Source of the DNA: an uncultured Burkholderiales bacterium
GTDB lineage: Bacteria; Pseudomonadota; Gammaproteobacteria; Burkholderiales; Burkholderiaceae_C
NCBI GenBank assembly: GCA_903844825.1
Contig: CAIMVC010000211.1
Coordinates: 1 to 32,303, forward strand
DNA length: 32,303 nt
Direction: 5' to 3'
The first letter of the stretch is position 1. Every line of letters starts with the position of its first letter. Positions 7,770 to 14,443 of this stretch are shown here, one piece after another. The notes beneath the pieces were generated by a model. The model was not told where the DNA came from. It saw nothing but the letters and a program-made list of their open reading frames with translations, and ran no database searches. Both the position numbers and the translations under genes were made by a program.

Positions 7770-9007
7770 AGTTTTTGGCGGATGTCAGCCCAGGCTTGCT
7801 CCAGCGCGGGTTGATGTTCGGCGGCGGCAATGCCGATCAGGGCTTGAGCCCGCGCCTCGGGCGACAGGTGCCGTATCTCTGCCACGCCGTTTTCGGTGAC
7901 CACGGTATCGACCAGGTAGCGCGGCAGGGTGCAGACCGCATCATGGCCCAGCGTCGGCACGATGCGTGACACCGCACCTTTGCGCGCCGTGGCCGGCAGG
8001 CAGATCAGCAAGCGGCCGTTGGGCGCTGACAGCGCGCCACGTGCGAAGGCGGGCAGGCCACCGGCACCTGCTTGCATGAGGCCGCTGCTGCGTTCAGCGT
8101 TGACCTGGCCGAGCAGGTCAACTTCAATGGCGCTGTTGATCGCCACCAGACCATCCATGCGCGAGAGCGCGTTCACGTCGTGGGTCTGGCTCACGTCGGT
8201 CAGCCACAGCTGGGGCAGCTCGCGCACAAAGTTGCGAAACGCGGCGTCACCGAGCACCACGCCGGTGGTGATGCGGGCGTCTCGGTCCATGGCGCCGGCT
8301 TCCCACAAGGTCTGCAGGGCCGAAGACACCAGGCCGCCGTGGAACTTCAGCCGGCGGTGGTTTTTCAGCGCGCCGGCCAGGCCCAACGGGACCGAGCCAA
8401 TGCCGAACTGCAGCGTGTTGCCATCGTGCACCAGCGGGGCCACCCAGGTGCCGATACGGCGTTCCACCTCGCCAGCCGGCGGATCCTTGAAGTCGAGCAG
8501 GGCTTGCTCGGAGACGACGCTGGCGTCGAGCTCGCTGAGGTGGACCCGAAAGCTGCTGGCCAGCCGCGGCAGCAAGGGGTTGATGTGGGCCACACGGCGC
8601 CGGGCGCGGGCCCACGCCAGCGGCATGAAATCGCAGGCCAGACCGGGGGCGCACCAGCCGTCGGCATCGGGCGCGGAAATCTGCGCAATGGCCAGGTCCA
8701 TGGCCGGGCCGCGCCGCAGATGTTCGACGATGCCGGGGTAGTCCAAGCTGTAGAGTTCGGCGCGCCCCTGGCGCAGGCCGGCACGCAAGGCTGGCGTCAT
8801 GAAATAGCTGCTCTGCCGCGCCTCGGGATGAAGCCCCAGATAGTCCATGCGGTCAATGCCCGGGAACTGGATGGCCCGAAAATCGACGCCGCGCGCGCGC
8901 TCGGGGTGAGCGGCGAGCTCTTGATTGAGCACGGCCGATTCGTTGCTCATGCCCGCCACAAAGACGCGCATATTGGGGGCCAGCATGGCGCTGAGGTCTG
9001 GCGCCAT
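7766..9007 (-). CDS. Acetyl-CoA hydrolase/transferase-family protein lacking the usual Glu
   Basis: 413-residue member of the acetyl-CoA hydrolase / 4-hydroxybutyrate CoA-transferase family, close to the usual 420-440. Conserved segments are FGIGSVPLGLAGAL (about 201-214), VAINSAIEVDLLGQVNAE (about 288-305), a glycine-rich GAGGLPAFARGAL segment, and DTVVTENGVAEIRHL near the end. In classical CoA-transferases of this family the glutamate that forms the glutamyl-CoA thioester follows the FGIG segment in an H-[ST]-E-M motif. Here the aligned residues are His223-Gly-Gly-Leu226, so Glu is replaced by Gly225. It may therefore be a hydrolase or a non-classical transferase; Glu295 in SAIEVDL is retained. 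It starts three bases after the MaoC stop and overlaps the thioesterase by ATGA. Confidence 0.87.
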   Translation of the reverse strand: MAPDLSAMLAPNMRVFVAGMSNESAVLNQELAAHPERARGVDFRAIQFPGIDRMDYLGLHPEARQSSYFMTPALRAGLRQGRAELYSLDYPGIVEHLRRGPAMDLAIAQISAPDADGWCAPGLACDFMPLAWARARRRVAHINPLLPRLASSFRVHLSELDASVVSEQALLDFKDPPAGEVERRIGTWVAPLVHDGNTLQFGIGSVPLGLAGALKNHRRLKFHGGLVSSALQTLWEAGAMDRDARITTGVVLGDAAFRNFVRELPQLWLTDVSQTHDVNALSRMDGLVAINSAIEVDLLGQVNAERSSGLMQAGAGGLPAFARGALSAPNGRLLICLPATARKGAVSRIVPTLGHDAVCTLPRYLVDTVVTENGVAEIRHLSPEARAQALIGIAAAEHQPALEQAWADIRQKL

Positions 9008-9010
9008 GGC

Positions 9011-9421
9011 TTAGCGCGTCGGTCGAATCCGAGCCATGCCCGTGACCAGCGCCTGTCCCTGATCGTTGCTGGCCTGAAGGCGGTAGTGACCCAGACCGCC
9101 TTCGACCTTGTCCAGCGTGGCCGTCAGGCTCAGGGTCTGACCGCGTTGAGCCACACCGGTAAAGCGGGTGTGCAGATGGGCCACCGAGCCGGCGCCAAAC
9201 TGCTGAGTCAACAGCCGGCCAAAGTAGGCCATGCTGAGCATGCCGTGCACCACCGGGCGCTCGAACCCTGCGGCGTGTGCCACTTCGTGGTCCAGGTGCA
9301 GGGGGTTGTGGTCGCCCGAGGCCGCCGCGTACAACGACAAATCAACGGCGCTCACCGGGCCGCAGGCGAGCGTGAGTGAGGCGGGAAATTCGGGTGTGGT
9401 CGTGGATATTGACATAGACAT
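9011..9421 (-). CDS. MaoC-type (R)-enoyl-CoA hydratase, catalytic subunit
   Basis: 136-residue hot-dog protein with the complete hydratase-2 motif YAAASGDHNPLHLDHEVAHAAGF: Asp37 and His42 form the catalytic dyad and VVHGML follows. It adds water to trans-2-enoyl-CoAs to give (3R)-hydroxyacyl-CoAs. Its start overlaps the stop of the FAS1-like half (TGATG). The pair probably forms a HadAB-like heterodimer, this subunit supplying catalysis. The (3R) product fits the MFE-2-like dehydrogenase encoded at 17160. A short Ser/Thr-rich N terminus precedes the fold. No other odd feature is seen. Confidence 0.9.
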   Translation of the reverse strand: MSMSISTTTPEFPASLTLACGPVSAVDLSLYAAASGDHNPLHLDHEVAHAAGFERPVVHGMLSMAYFGRLLTQQFGAGSVAHLHTRFTGVAQRGQTLSLTATLDKVEGGLGHYRLQASNDQGQALVTGMARIRPTR

Positions 9422-9870
9422 CAGGCGCCCACGGTGTTGCGCACCAGAACGACCTGGCGGCTGCTGGCTGCGGTGGCCCCGGCCACCCGGTAAAAGCTGT
9501 CAATCACGATGAAGGTCAAGGCGCCTTCTTTCTTGTCGTAGATGTCCATGATCTGGCGCCAGACCTCCACGGTGTCGCCCACGTAGACAGGCGTTTGGTG
9601 GGTAAAGCTCTGCTCGGCATGCAGCACGTTCTTGATCGCAACTTTCAGGTGCTTGAGCAAGTCGGCGGTGCTGCGGTGCTCACCCTCGACGGCCTTCAAA
9701 TAGGTAGGCGGCACCGGGCAGGCGCGGTGGCCGGCCTCCTGCGCTGCGGCCAGGTCGGTGTAGACCGGATCGGTCTCGCCGATGGCCTTGCAAAAGAGCT
9801 TGACGCGCCAGCCATCAATCGCCGCCTCGGTGGGGTCGGTGGTGTAGCCGATGTGGCTGCGCAGGGTCAT
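9421..9870 (-). CDS. FAS1-like dehydratase N-terminal-domain protein (MaoC partner)
   Basis: 149-residue hot-dog protein beginning MTLRSHIGYTTDPTEAAIDGW. The start is set by the ATGA overlap with the upstream crotonase stop; a longer open frame to 10014 runs antiparallel-free into that gene and has no support. The degenerate hydratase motif KAIGETDPVYTD, PVPPTYLKAVEG and HAEQSFTHQTPVYVGDTVEVWRQI are typical of the non-catalytic, substrate-binding half of FAS1-type dehydratases (HadA/HadC-like). It should pair with the MaoC subunit encoded immediately downstream to hydrate a bulky or long enoyl-CoA. The functional pairing is inferred from overlap and family habit. Confidence 0.88.
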   Translation of the reverse strand: MTLRSHIGYTTDPTEAAIDGWRVKLFCKAIGETDPVYTDLAAAQEAGHRACPVPPTYLKAVEGEHRSTADLLKHLKVAIKNVLHAEQSFTHQTPVYVGDTVEVWRQIMDIYDKKEGALTFIVIDSFYRVAGATAASSRQVVLVRNTVGA

Positions 9871-11405
9871 TCGCAGGCCTCGGCCAGACGGCTGCTGACG
9901 CGGCTCCATGCGGCCTGGGCCGGGTCCGACAGCGCGCCCGCTTGCGTGGCCTGCTCGTCCCAGAACCATGACAGCGGGCCACCCGTCCAGCCGGGTGACA
10001 CACCGGCCAGGCAAGCGGCCACGTCCATGAAGCTGATCTCGCTCGCGTCATGTTGGTCGGCCCATTGCAGGGCAGCAGCCGCTTGCTCAGGCAGGGCCAG
10101 ACCTTGCAGCGCCTGCAACTGGCTGGTGTTGCTGTCAGAGGGCCAGGGCAGGGTCCACAGGCTACCAGCCAAGGCCGCCACGGCCTGTACCGCCGCGGCC
10201 TTGGCGGGACCCACGATTTCCATCACGCGGCCATAAGGGCCGCTGGCGGCCAGCACGGCAGCGGTTTCGCCGTCCTGGGTGCTGGTGTGGTCGCTCATGC
10301 CCTGCAGCCGAACGCGGTGCGTCCCGCCTTGGTTGTCGAGCAGTGCGATATGGTCAGTGGGCAGTTCTGGGGCGGGGCTGGTCTCGATCTTGATTTTGGC
10401 GAGGGCATCGGCCCAGGGCTTTTGCGCATCGCTCAGCGGCCCTACCAAAACCTGGCTGATCTTCATGCCGGCGGGTGGTGCCAGTTCGCGTTCGGCCCGC
10501 ACTTTGCCGAGGAACAGGGTCCGCACCATGCGACCCGCCACCGGGCTGAACATCAGGCGCAGGAACTCGTTCATCTCGGTGGTGGTCGCCTCAGCCAGCG
10601 GCTGGTGAGCGCCTTTGAGCACGCTGTCGATGATGGCGCTGAAGGCCGGGTACAAGCGCAAGTCGTCTGGCGACACGCCAAACCGCGCCGCCTGCTGCTG
10701 CGCAATCGCGGGGCTGTAAGCGGGGCTGTCTGACAGATCAAGCCGGGGGAATTTATCGCCCGGGCGGTAGGGCTGGCCGACCAGGCTGCGGGCAAGGGCG
10801 CGCGCGGTGTCAAGCAAGTCGGCGGCGGGGACGGCCTGAGCGAAGAGGCCACTGTGCACCGCTTCTTGTGGTGATAGTGAGCGGCCCGTGAGCAGCAACT
10901 GCATGCCCATCTCATAGCCCACCATGCGCGGCAGGCGCTGCGTGCCGCCGGCACCGGGCAACAGGCCCCATCGGATTTCGGGCAGACCCAGTTGAATGCG
11001 CTTGTCGTCACTGACCACACGGGCCCGGCAGGCCAGGGTGAGCTCAAGTCCACCGCCGAGCGCCAGGCCATTGGCTGCAGCCACCCAGGGCTTGGCCGAA
11101 GCCTCCAGTCGCACGAACTGGCGGCCCAGGCGGCCACACTGCTCAAACATGCGGGCGTGGGTAGCGCTGCGTGCTTCGGTGCAAAAGCCGCGCACCATGA
11201 CGAGGTCGGCGCCGGCCAGAAAAGTTGACTTGCCCGAGGTCAGCACGACCGCTTTGACGGCATCGTCGCGCTCGACCCGGTCCATCAAGGCGTCGAGCGC
11301 GTCCATCAGGGCGAATGAAAACACGTTCATCGTCCGGTCGGTCATGTCGATCGAGGCGAGCAACAGGCCGTCGGCTTCGAGCGTGCAGGTGATCAATTCG
11401 GGCAA
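9867..11405 (-). CDS. Crotonase fused to a degenerate FadJ-like dehydrogenase half
   Basis: 512 residues if started at TTG 11405, which has AGGAG (11412-11416) six bases upstream; the open frame to 11615 overlaps badI and is not coding there. Residues 1-200 are a crotonase with both active-site glutamates: Glu121 in ALGGGLELTLACRARV and Glu143 in GLPEIRWGLLPGAGGTQRLPR, closest to FadB/FadJ N-terminal domains. Residues 250-512 occupy the place of the 3-hydroxyacyl-CoA dehydrogenase half, but the Rossmann fingerprint is lost: MKISQVLVGPLSDAQKPW stands where VGVLGAGxMG is expected. The protein is shorter than the usual 700. Hydration is likely retained and dehydrogenation lost. It is a candidate for the missing BadK step, the hydratase before badH. 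Confidence 0.85.
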   Translation of the reverse strand: MPELITCTLEADGLLLASIDMTDRTMNVFSFALMDALDALMDRVERDDAVKAVVLTSGKSTFLAGADLVMVRGFCTEARSATHARMFEQCGRLGRQFVRLEASAKPWVAAANGLALGGGLELTLACRARVVSDDKRIQLGLPEIRWGLLPGAGGTQRLPRMVGYEMGMQLLLTGRSLSPQEAVHSGLFAQAVPAADLLDTARALARSLVGQPYRPGDKFPRLDLSDSPAYSPAIAQQQAARFGVSPDDLRLYPAFSAIIDSVLKGAHQPLAEATTTEMNEFLRLMFSPVAGRMVRTLFLGKVRAERELAPPAGMKISQVLVGPLSDAQKPWADALAKIKIETSPAPELPTDHIALLDNQGGTHRVRLQGMSDHTSTQDGETAAVLAASGPYGRVMEIVGPAKAAAVQAVAALAGSLWTLPWPSDSNTSQLQALQGLALPEQAAAALQWADQHDASEISFMDVAACLAGVSPGWTGGPLSWFWDEQATQAGALSDPAQAAWSRVSSRLAEACE

Positions 11406-11428
11406 GGCTTTCTCCTGGTGAACAAGCC

Positions 11429-11449
11429 AAAAGGTGGGCGTTGCCACCT
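11429..11449 (-). terminator. Short hairpin with U-run between badI and the crotonase
   Basis: On the transcribed strand AGGTGG (11449-11444) and CCACCT (11437-11432) form a 6-bp stem with a six-base loop, followed by four U. It sits in the 52-base gap after the badI-like stop and before the ribosome binding site of the next gene. The U-run is short, so partial termination or 3'-end protection of the upstream message is more likely than a full stop. Confidence 0.35.
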
Positions 11450-11457
11450 CAAGGTTG

Positions 11458-12249
11458 TCAGCTGTACTTTTTGAAGTCGGGCTTGCGCTTTTCGTTGAAG
11501 GCGCGCACGCCTTCTTTCGACTCTTCGCTCTGGTAGTAGCCTTTGACGGCGGCCACGCCCATGAAGCTGATGCCGCGGATGTTTTCGCTGTCGGCATTGA
11601 AAGAGCGCTTGGCAATGGCCAGAGCTGTCGGGCTCATGGCGTTGATGCCTTCGGCCCAGGTCTCGCATTCCGCATCGAGTTGCTCGTGCGGCACGACCTT
11701 GTTGGCCAGACCCCAGTCGAGTGCTTCTTGCGCCGACACGCGGCGGCAGGTGAACCACATTTCACGGGCGCGTTTTTCTCCCACCACACGGGCCAGGTAG
11801 GCGGTGCCAAAGCCGGGATCGACCGAGCCGACTTTGGGGCCGACCTGGCCGAACTGGGCTTTTTCGGAGGCAATGGTCAGATCGCAAATGGTGGCAAAGA
11901 CGTTGCCGCCACCAATGGCAAAGCCTTGCACCCGGGCGATCACCACCTTGCGGCAGTCGCGGATGGCGCTTTGCAGTTCCTCGATAGGCAGGCCGACCAT
12001 GCCGCGCGGACCGTACAAGCCGTCTTCCGACAAGTGGACTTTTTGATCGCCACCGGTGCAAAACGCTTTTTCGCCGGCGCCTGTGAAGATCACGGTATTG
12101 ACCGAGCGTTCCTCGTCCGCGCGGCGAAAGGCCAGGATCAGCTCTTCAACGGTCTGGTTGCGAAAGGCGTTGAAAACTTCGGGGCGGTTGATGGTGATGC
12201 GCACCGCGTTGTCACCGACGACGTATGTGATGTCTTTGTATTCGGACAT
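11458..12249 (-). CDS. badI: BadI-like 2-ketocyclohexanecarboxyl-CoA hydrolase
   Basis: 263-residue crotonase-fold protein. The stretches FCTGGDQ, GLPIEELQSAIRD, VIARVQGFAIGGGNVFATICDL, FGQVGPKVGSVDPGFGTAYLARVVGEKRAREMW and the C-terminal KRKPDFKKY closely match my memory of Rhodopseudomonas palustris BadI. That enzyme hydrolytically opens the ring of 2-ketocyclohexanecarboxyl-CoA to give pimeloyl-CoA (retro-Dieckmann). DHNA-CoA synthase MenB is a sister family with some of the same motifs and is the main alternative, but the adjacent BadH-like gene favours BadI. A ribosome site CAGGA precedes ATG 12249. It follows badH after 32 bases. Substrate could be a substituted ring. Confidence 0.88.
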   Translation of the reverse strand: MSEYKDITYVVGDNAVRITINRPEVFNAFRNQTVEELILAFRRADEERSVNTVIFTGAGEKAFCTGGDQKVHLSEDGLYGPRGMVGLPIEELQSAIRDCRKVVIARVQGFAIGGGNVFATICDLTIASEKAQFGQVGPKVGSVDPGFGTAYLARVVGEKRAREMWFTCRRVSAQEALDWGLANKVVPHEQLDAECETWAEGINAMSPTALAIAKRSFNADSENIRGISFMGVAAVKGYYQSEESKEGVRAFNEKRKPDFKKYS

Positions 12250-12281
12250 GGTTTTCCTGAGGGTAGGTATGAAAGAAAAAA

Positions 12282-13052
12282 TTAGCCGTGCATGCTCAGG
12301 CCGCCCGAGACGCTGATGGTCTGGCCGGTCATGAAGGCGGCGTCGTCGCTGGCCAGAAAAGCCACCAGGCCGGGGTAGTCGTCAGGCTGGCCGATACGGC
12401 CCAGCGGCACACCGCGCACCATGGCGTCGCGGATTTTTTGACCCTGTTCGCCGGTGCCAACGAAGGCGTCCATGGCAGGTGTGTCTGTCGGGCCTGGGCA
12501 GACGGTGTTGATGGTGATGTTGTTACGGGCCACTTCACGGGCCAGTGCCTTGCCAAAGGCGATGGTCGCGCCCTTGCAACCCGAGTAAACCACTTCGCCC
12601 GAGGAGCCCACGCGGCCTGCGTCAGAGGCGATGTTGATGATGCGCCCGGCCTTGCGCGCCGACATGCCCTGACCGACGGCGTGGGTCATGTGCAGCGGGC
12701 CGAAGTAGTTGATGGCGACGACTTTTTTCCAGAAGGCTTCGTCGGTTTTGAGGAAGGGCATGGGCGTGTCCCAGCCGGCGTTGTTCACCAAAATATCGCA
12801 GCCGCTGCCAATGTCCTGCTCGAACTGCGCAACGCTGGCGACCACGGCGCTGTAGTCGGTGATGTCGCAGGTGACGGCTACAGCCCTGCCGCCTGCGGCC
12901 TTAATGGCCGTGACGGTTTCGCTGGCGGCGTCGCCACGGATGTCAAACACCCCAACGCTCACGCCCTCTGACGCCAGCCGCAGGGCGATGGCCTTGCCAA
13001 TGCCGCTACCGGCGCCTGTGACGATGGCAATTTTGCCTTTGAGTCCTCGCAT
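12282..13052 (-). CDS. badH: BadH-like 2-hydroxycyclohexanecarboxyl-CoA dehydrogenase (SDR)
   Basis: 256-residue classical SDR. It has TGAGSGIG (12-19), NNAG (about 90-93), Asn115, Ser143, Tyr156 and Lys160, so the full Asn-Ser-Tyr-Lys tetrad is present. NNAGWDTPMPFLKTDEAFW, NIASDAGRVGSSGEVVYSGCKG and GQTISVSGGLSMHG closely match R. palustris BadH, an NAD-dependent dehydrogenase that oxidises 2-hydroxy- to 2-ketocyclohexanecarboxyl-CoA. ATG 13052 is preferred over GTG 13055 because AGGAG (13060-13064) is seven bases upstream. Its product is the BadI substrate and badI follows directly. The 172-base leader between the thiolase and this gene is filled by the 11-bp repeat array. Confidence 0.88.
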   Translation of the reverse strand: MRGLKGKIAIVTGAGSGIGKAIALRLASEGVSVGVFDIRGDAASETVTAIKAAGGRAVAVTCDITDYSAVVASVAQFEQDIGSGCDILVNNAGWDTPMPFLKTDEAFWKKVVAINYFGPLHMTHAVGQGMSARKAGRIINIASDAGRVGSSGEVVYSGCKGATIAFGKALAREVARNNITINTVCPGPTDTPAMDAFVGTGEQGQKIRDAMVRGVPLGRIGQPDDYPGLVAFLASDDAAFMTGQTISVSGGLSMHG

Positions 13053-13091
13053 CACTGTCTCCTGATAAATGCTGTTTGAAATGGATAAAGA

Positions 13092-13226
13092 GTCTGAAAA
13101 AGCGTCTGAAAAATAATCTGAAGAGAACCGAAGGGAAGTCTAAGCAAGGTCTATAGAAGTTCTAAGAAAAGGCTGAAGAAAGTCTGTCAAGAGTCTAAAA
13201 AGGTCCGGGCAAACGTCGAAATTCTC
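13092..13226. repeat. Array of about 12 degenerate 11-bp tandem repeats
   Basis: On the plus strand units begin at 13092, 13104, 13116, 13127, 13138, 13149, 13160, 13171, 13182, 13193, 13203 and 13215, so spacing is 12, 12, then seven steps of 11, then 10 and 12. The unit consensus is close to GTCTGAAGAAA, with A/G-rich tails. The array starts at the thiolase stop codon and ends about 27 bases before the badH ribosome binding site. In the operon transcript it reads as a C/U-rich, G-poor tract with repeated UUCAGAC. It has no open reading frame of its own. Possible roles are Rho loading, phased DNA curvature or a protein-binding RNA; none is proven. Confidence 0.9.
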
Positions 13227-14430
13227 AGGCCCCGTAACGTCCCACGATGGACACCGAACACACGTTCTGGTGCGGGTGCCCGCCCAGGTTTTGCGCCAGA
13301 CCCAGATCGACCCGGGGCAGTTGCCGCTCGCCTGCGCGGCCCAGAATCTGCTGGTAAATCTCGTACACCATGCGCAGGCCGGAGGCCCCGATCGGATGGC
13401 CAAAGCACTTGAGGCCGCCGTCAACCTGCACCGGCAACTGCCCTTGGCGGTCAAACACGCCATCCATGATGTCGTAGACCATGCGGCCCGGCTGGCTAAA
13501 GCCCAGATCTTCCATCAGCACGGCTTCGGTGATGGAAAAGCAGTCATGCACCTCGGCCATGTGGATTTGCTGGCGGGGATCGCGCACGCCTGCGCTGGCA
13601 TAGGCCATGGCGGCGGCACGCTGGGCGGTGGCGATGCTGGCGCCGTCCCAGCTTTGAAACGAGGCTTCTTCACCATTGCTCACCGACAGGTCAAGAGCCT
13701 TGATGCTGACGATCTCTGCGTCCGGCTTGAGGGCGCGAGCTAATTCTGGTGTGGTCAGAATGGCGCAGGCCGCCCCGTCGCTGACGCCGCAACAGTCGTA
13801 CAAGCCCAGTGGCGCAGCGATCGTTGCGGCTTTGAGAACGTCTTCTTCGGTGATGCGGTTACGCAGGTGTGCCTTGGGGTTCAGTGCGCCGTTGTCGTGG
13901 CTCTTGACCGAGACATGGGCCATGGCGCGTTTGATGTCCTTGGGGTCAATGCCGTGCTTGGCAGCGTAGGCCGAGGCCAGTTGCGCGAAGGCCCCGGGCG
14001 CCGTGCTGTTGGGCAGCCACAGGTCGTTGTTGACGCCGCGCGTACGCACCGGCAGCCCGCCGTAGCCGGTGTCCTTGAGTTTTTCAACACCCAGTGCCAG
14101 CACAAAGTCGTAGGCGCCCGAGGCAATCGCGTAAGCCGCGCCGCGCAAGGCCTCGCTGCCGGTGGCGCAGGCGTTCTCGACGCGGGTGGCGGCGATGCCG
14201 GGCAGGCGCAGGGCCTGGGCCAGCGGGCCGGCCGTCTTGCCGACGTTGTTTTCTTCCAGGCACACGCCCAGCCAGGCGGCGCCGATTTGCGACTTCTCAA
14301 TGCCCGCGTCGGCCAGGGCCTCGTTGAAGGCTTCGAGCATCAGGTCGTCCGGACCGGCGTCCCAGCGTTCACCAAAGCGCGAGCAACCCATGCTCAAGAT
14401 GGCGACCTTGTCGCGAATGCCTGTGGCCAT
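13225..14430 (-). CDS. SCPx-type thiolase / acetyl-CoA acetyltransferase family
   Basis: 401-residue thiolase of the lipid-transfer (SCPx) subgroup. Nucleophile Cys88 lies in ENACATGSEAL, and AEVHDCFSITEAV, KCFGHPIGASGLRM and NLGGHPHQNVCSVSIVGR carry the remaining conserved active-site elements, so it should be catalytic. It would cleave a beta-ketoacyl-CoA with CoA, or condense acyl-CoAs. The ATG at 14430 has AGGA upstream and lies 13 bases after the HMGCS-like/DUF35 gene. SCPx-type thiolases commonly work with a DUF35 OB-fold partner, as in archaeal thiolase/HMGCS complexes and BbsAB, so a complex with the upstream product is likely. The 3' end abuts the 11-bp repeat array. Confidence 0.92.
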   Translation of the reverse strand: MATGIRDKVAILSMGCSRFGERWDAGPDDLMLEAFNEALADAGIEKSQIGAAWLGVCLEENNVGKTAGPLAQALRLPGIAATRVENACATGSEALRGAAYAIASGAYDFVLALGVEKLKDTGYGGLPVRTRGVNNDLWLPNSTAPGAFAQLASAYAAKHGIDPKDIKRAMAHVSVKSHDNGALNPKAHLRNRITEEDVLKAATIAAPLGLYDCCGVSDGAACAILTTPELARALKPDAEIVSIKALDLSVSNGEEASFQSWDGASIATAQRAAAMAYASAGVRDPRQQIHMAEVHDCFSITEAVLMEDLGFSQPGRMVYDIMDGVFDRQGQLPVQVDGGLKCFGHPIGASGLRMVYEIYQQILGRAGERQLPRVDLGLAQNLGGHPHQNVCSVSIVGRYGA

Positions 14431-14443
14431 GACGGTTTCCTGA

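Noticed and set aside
11406-11615. N-terminal extension of the crotonase fusion to 11615
   Set aside because: It overlaps badI coding sequence, has low-complexity Ala/Ser/Lys text, and a well-placed AGGAG supports the TTG at 11405.
13092-13226. CRISPR-like interpretation of the 11-bp array
   Set aside because: Units are contiguous and far too short, with no unique spacers and no cas genes.
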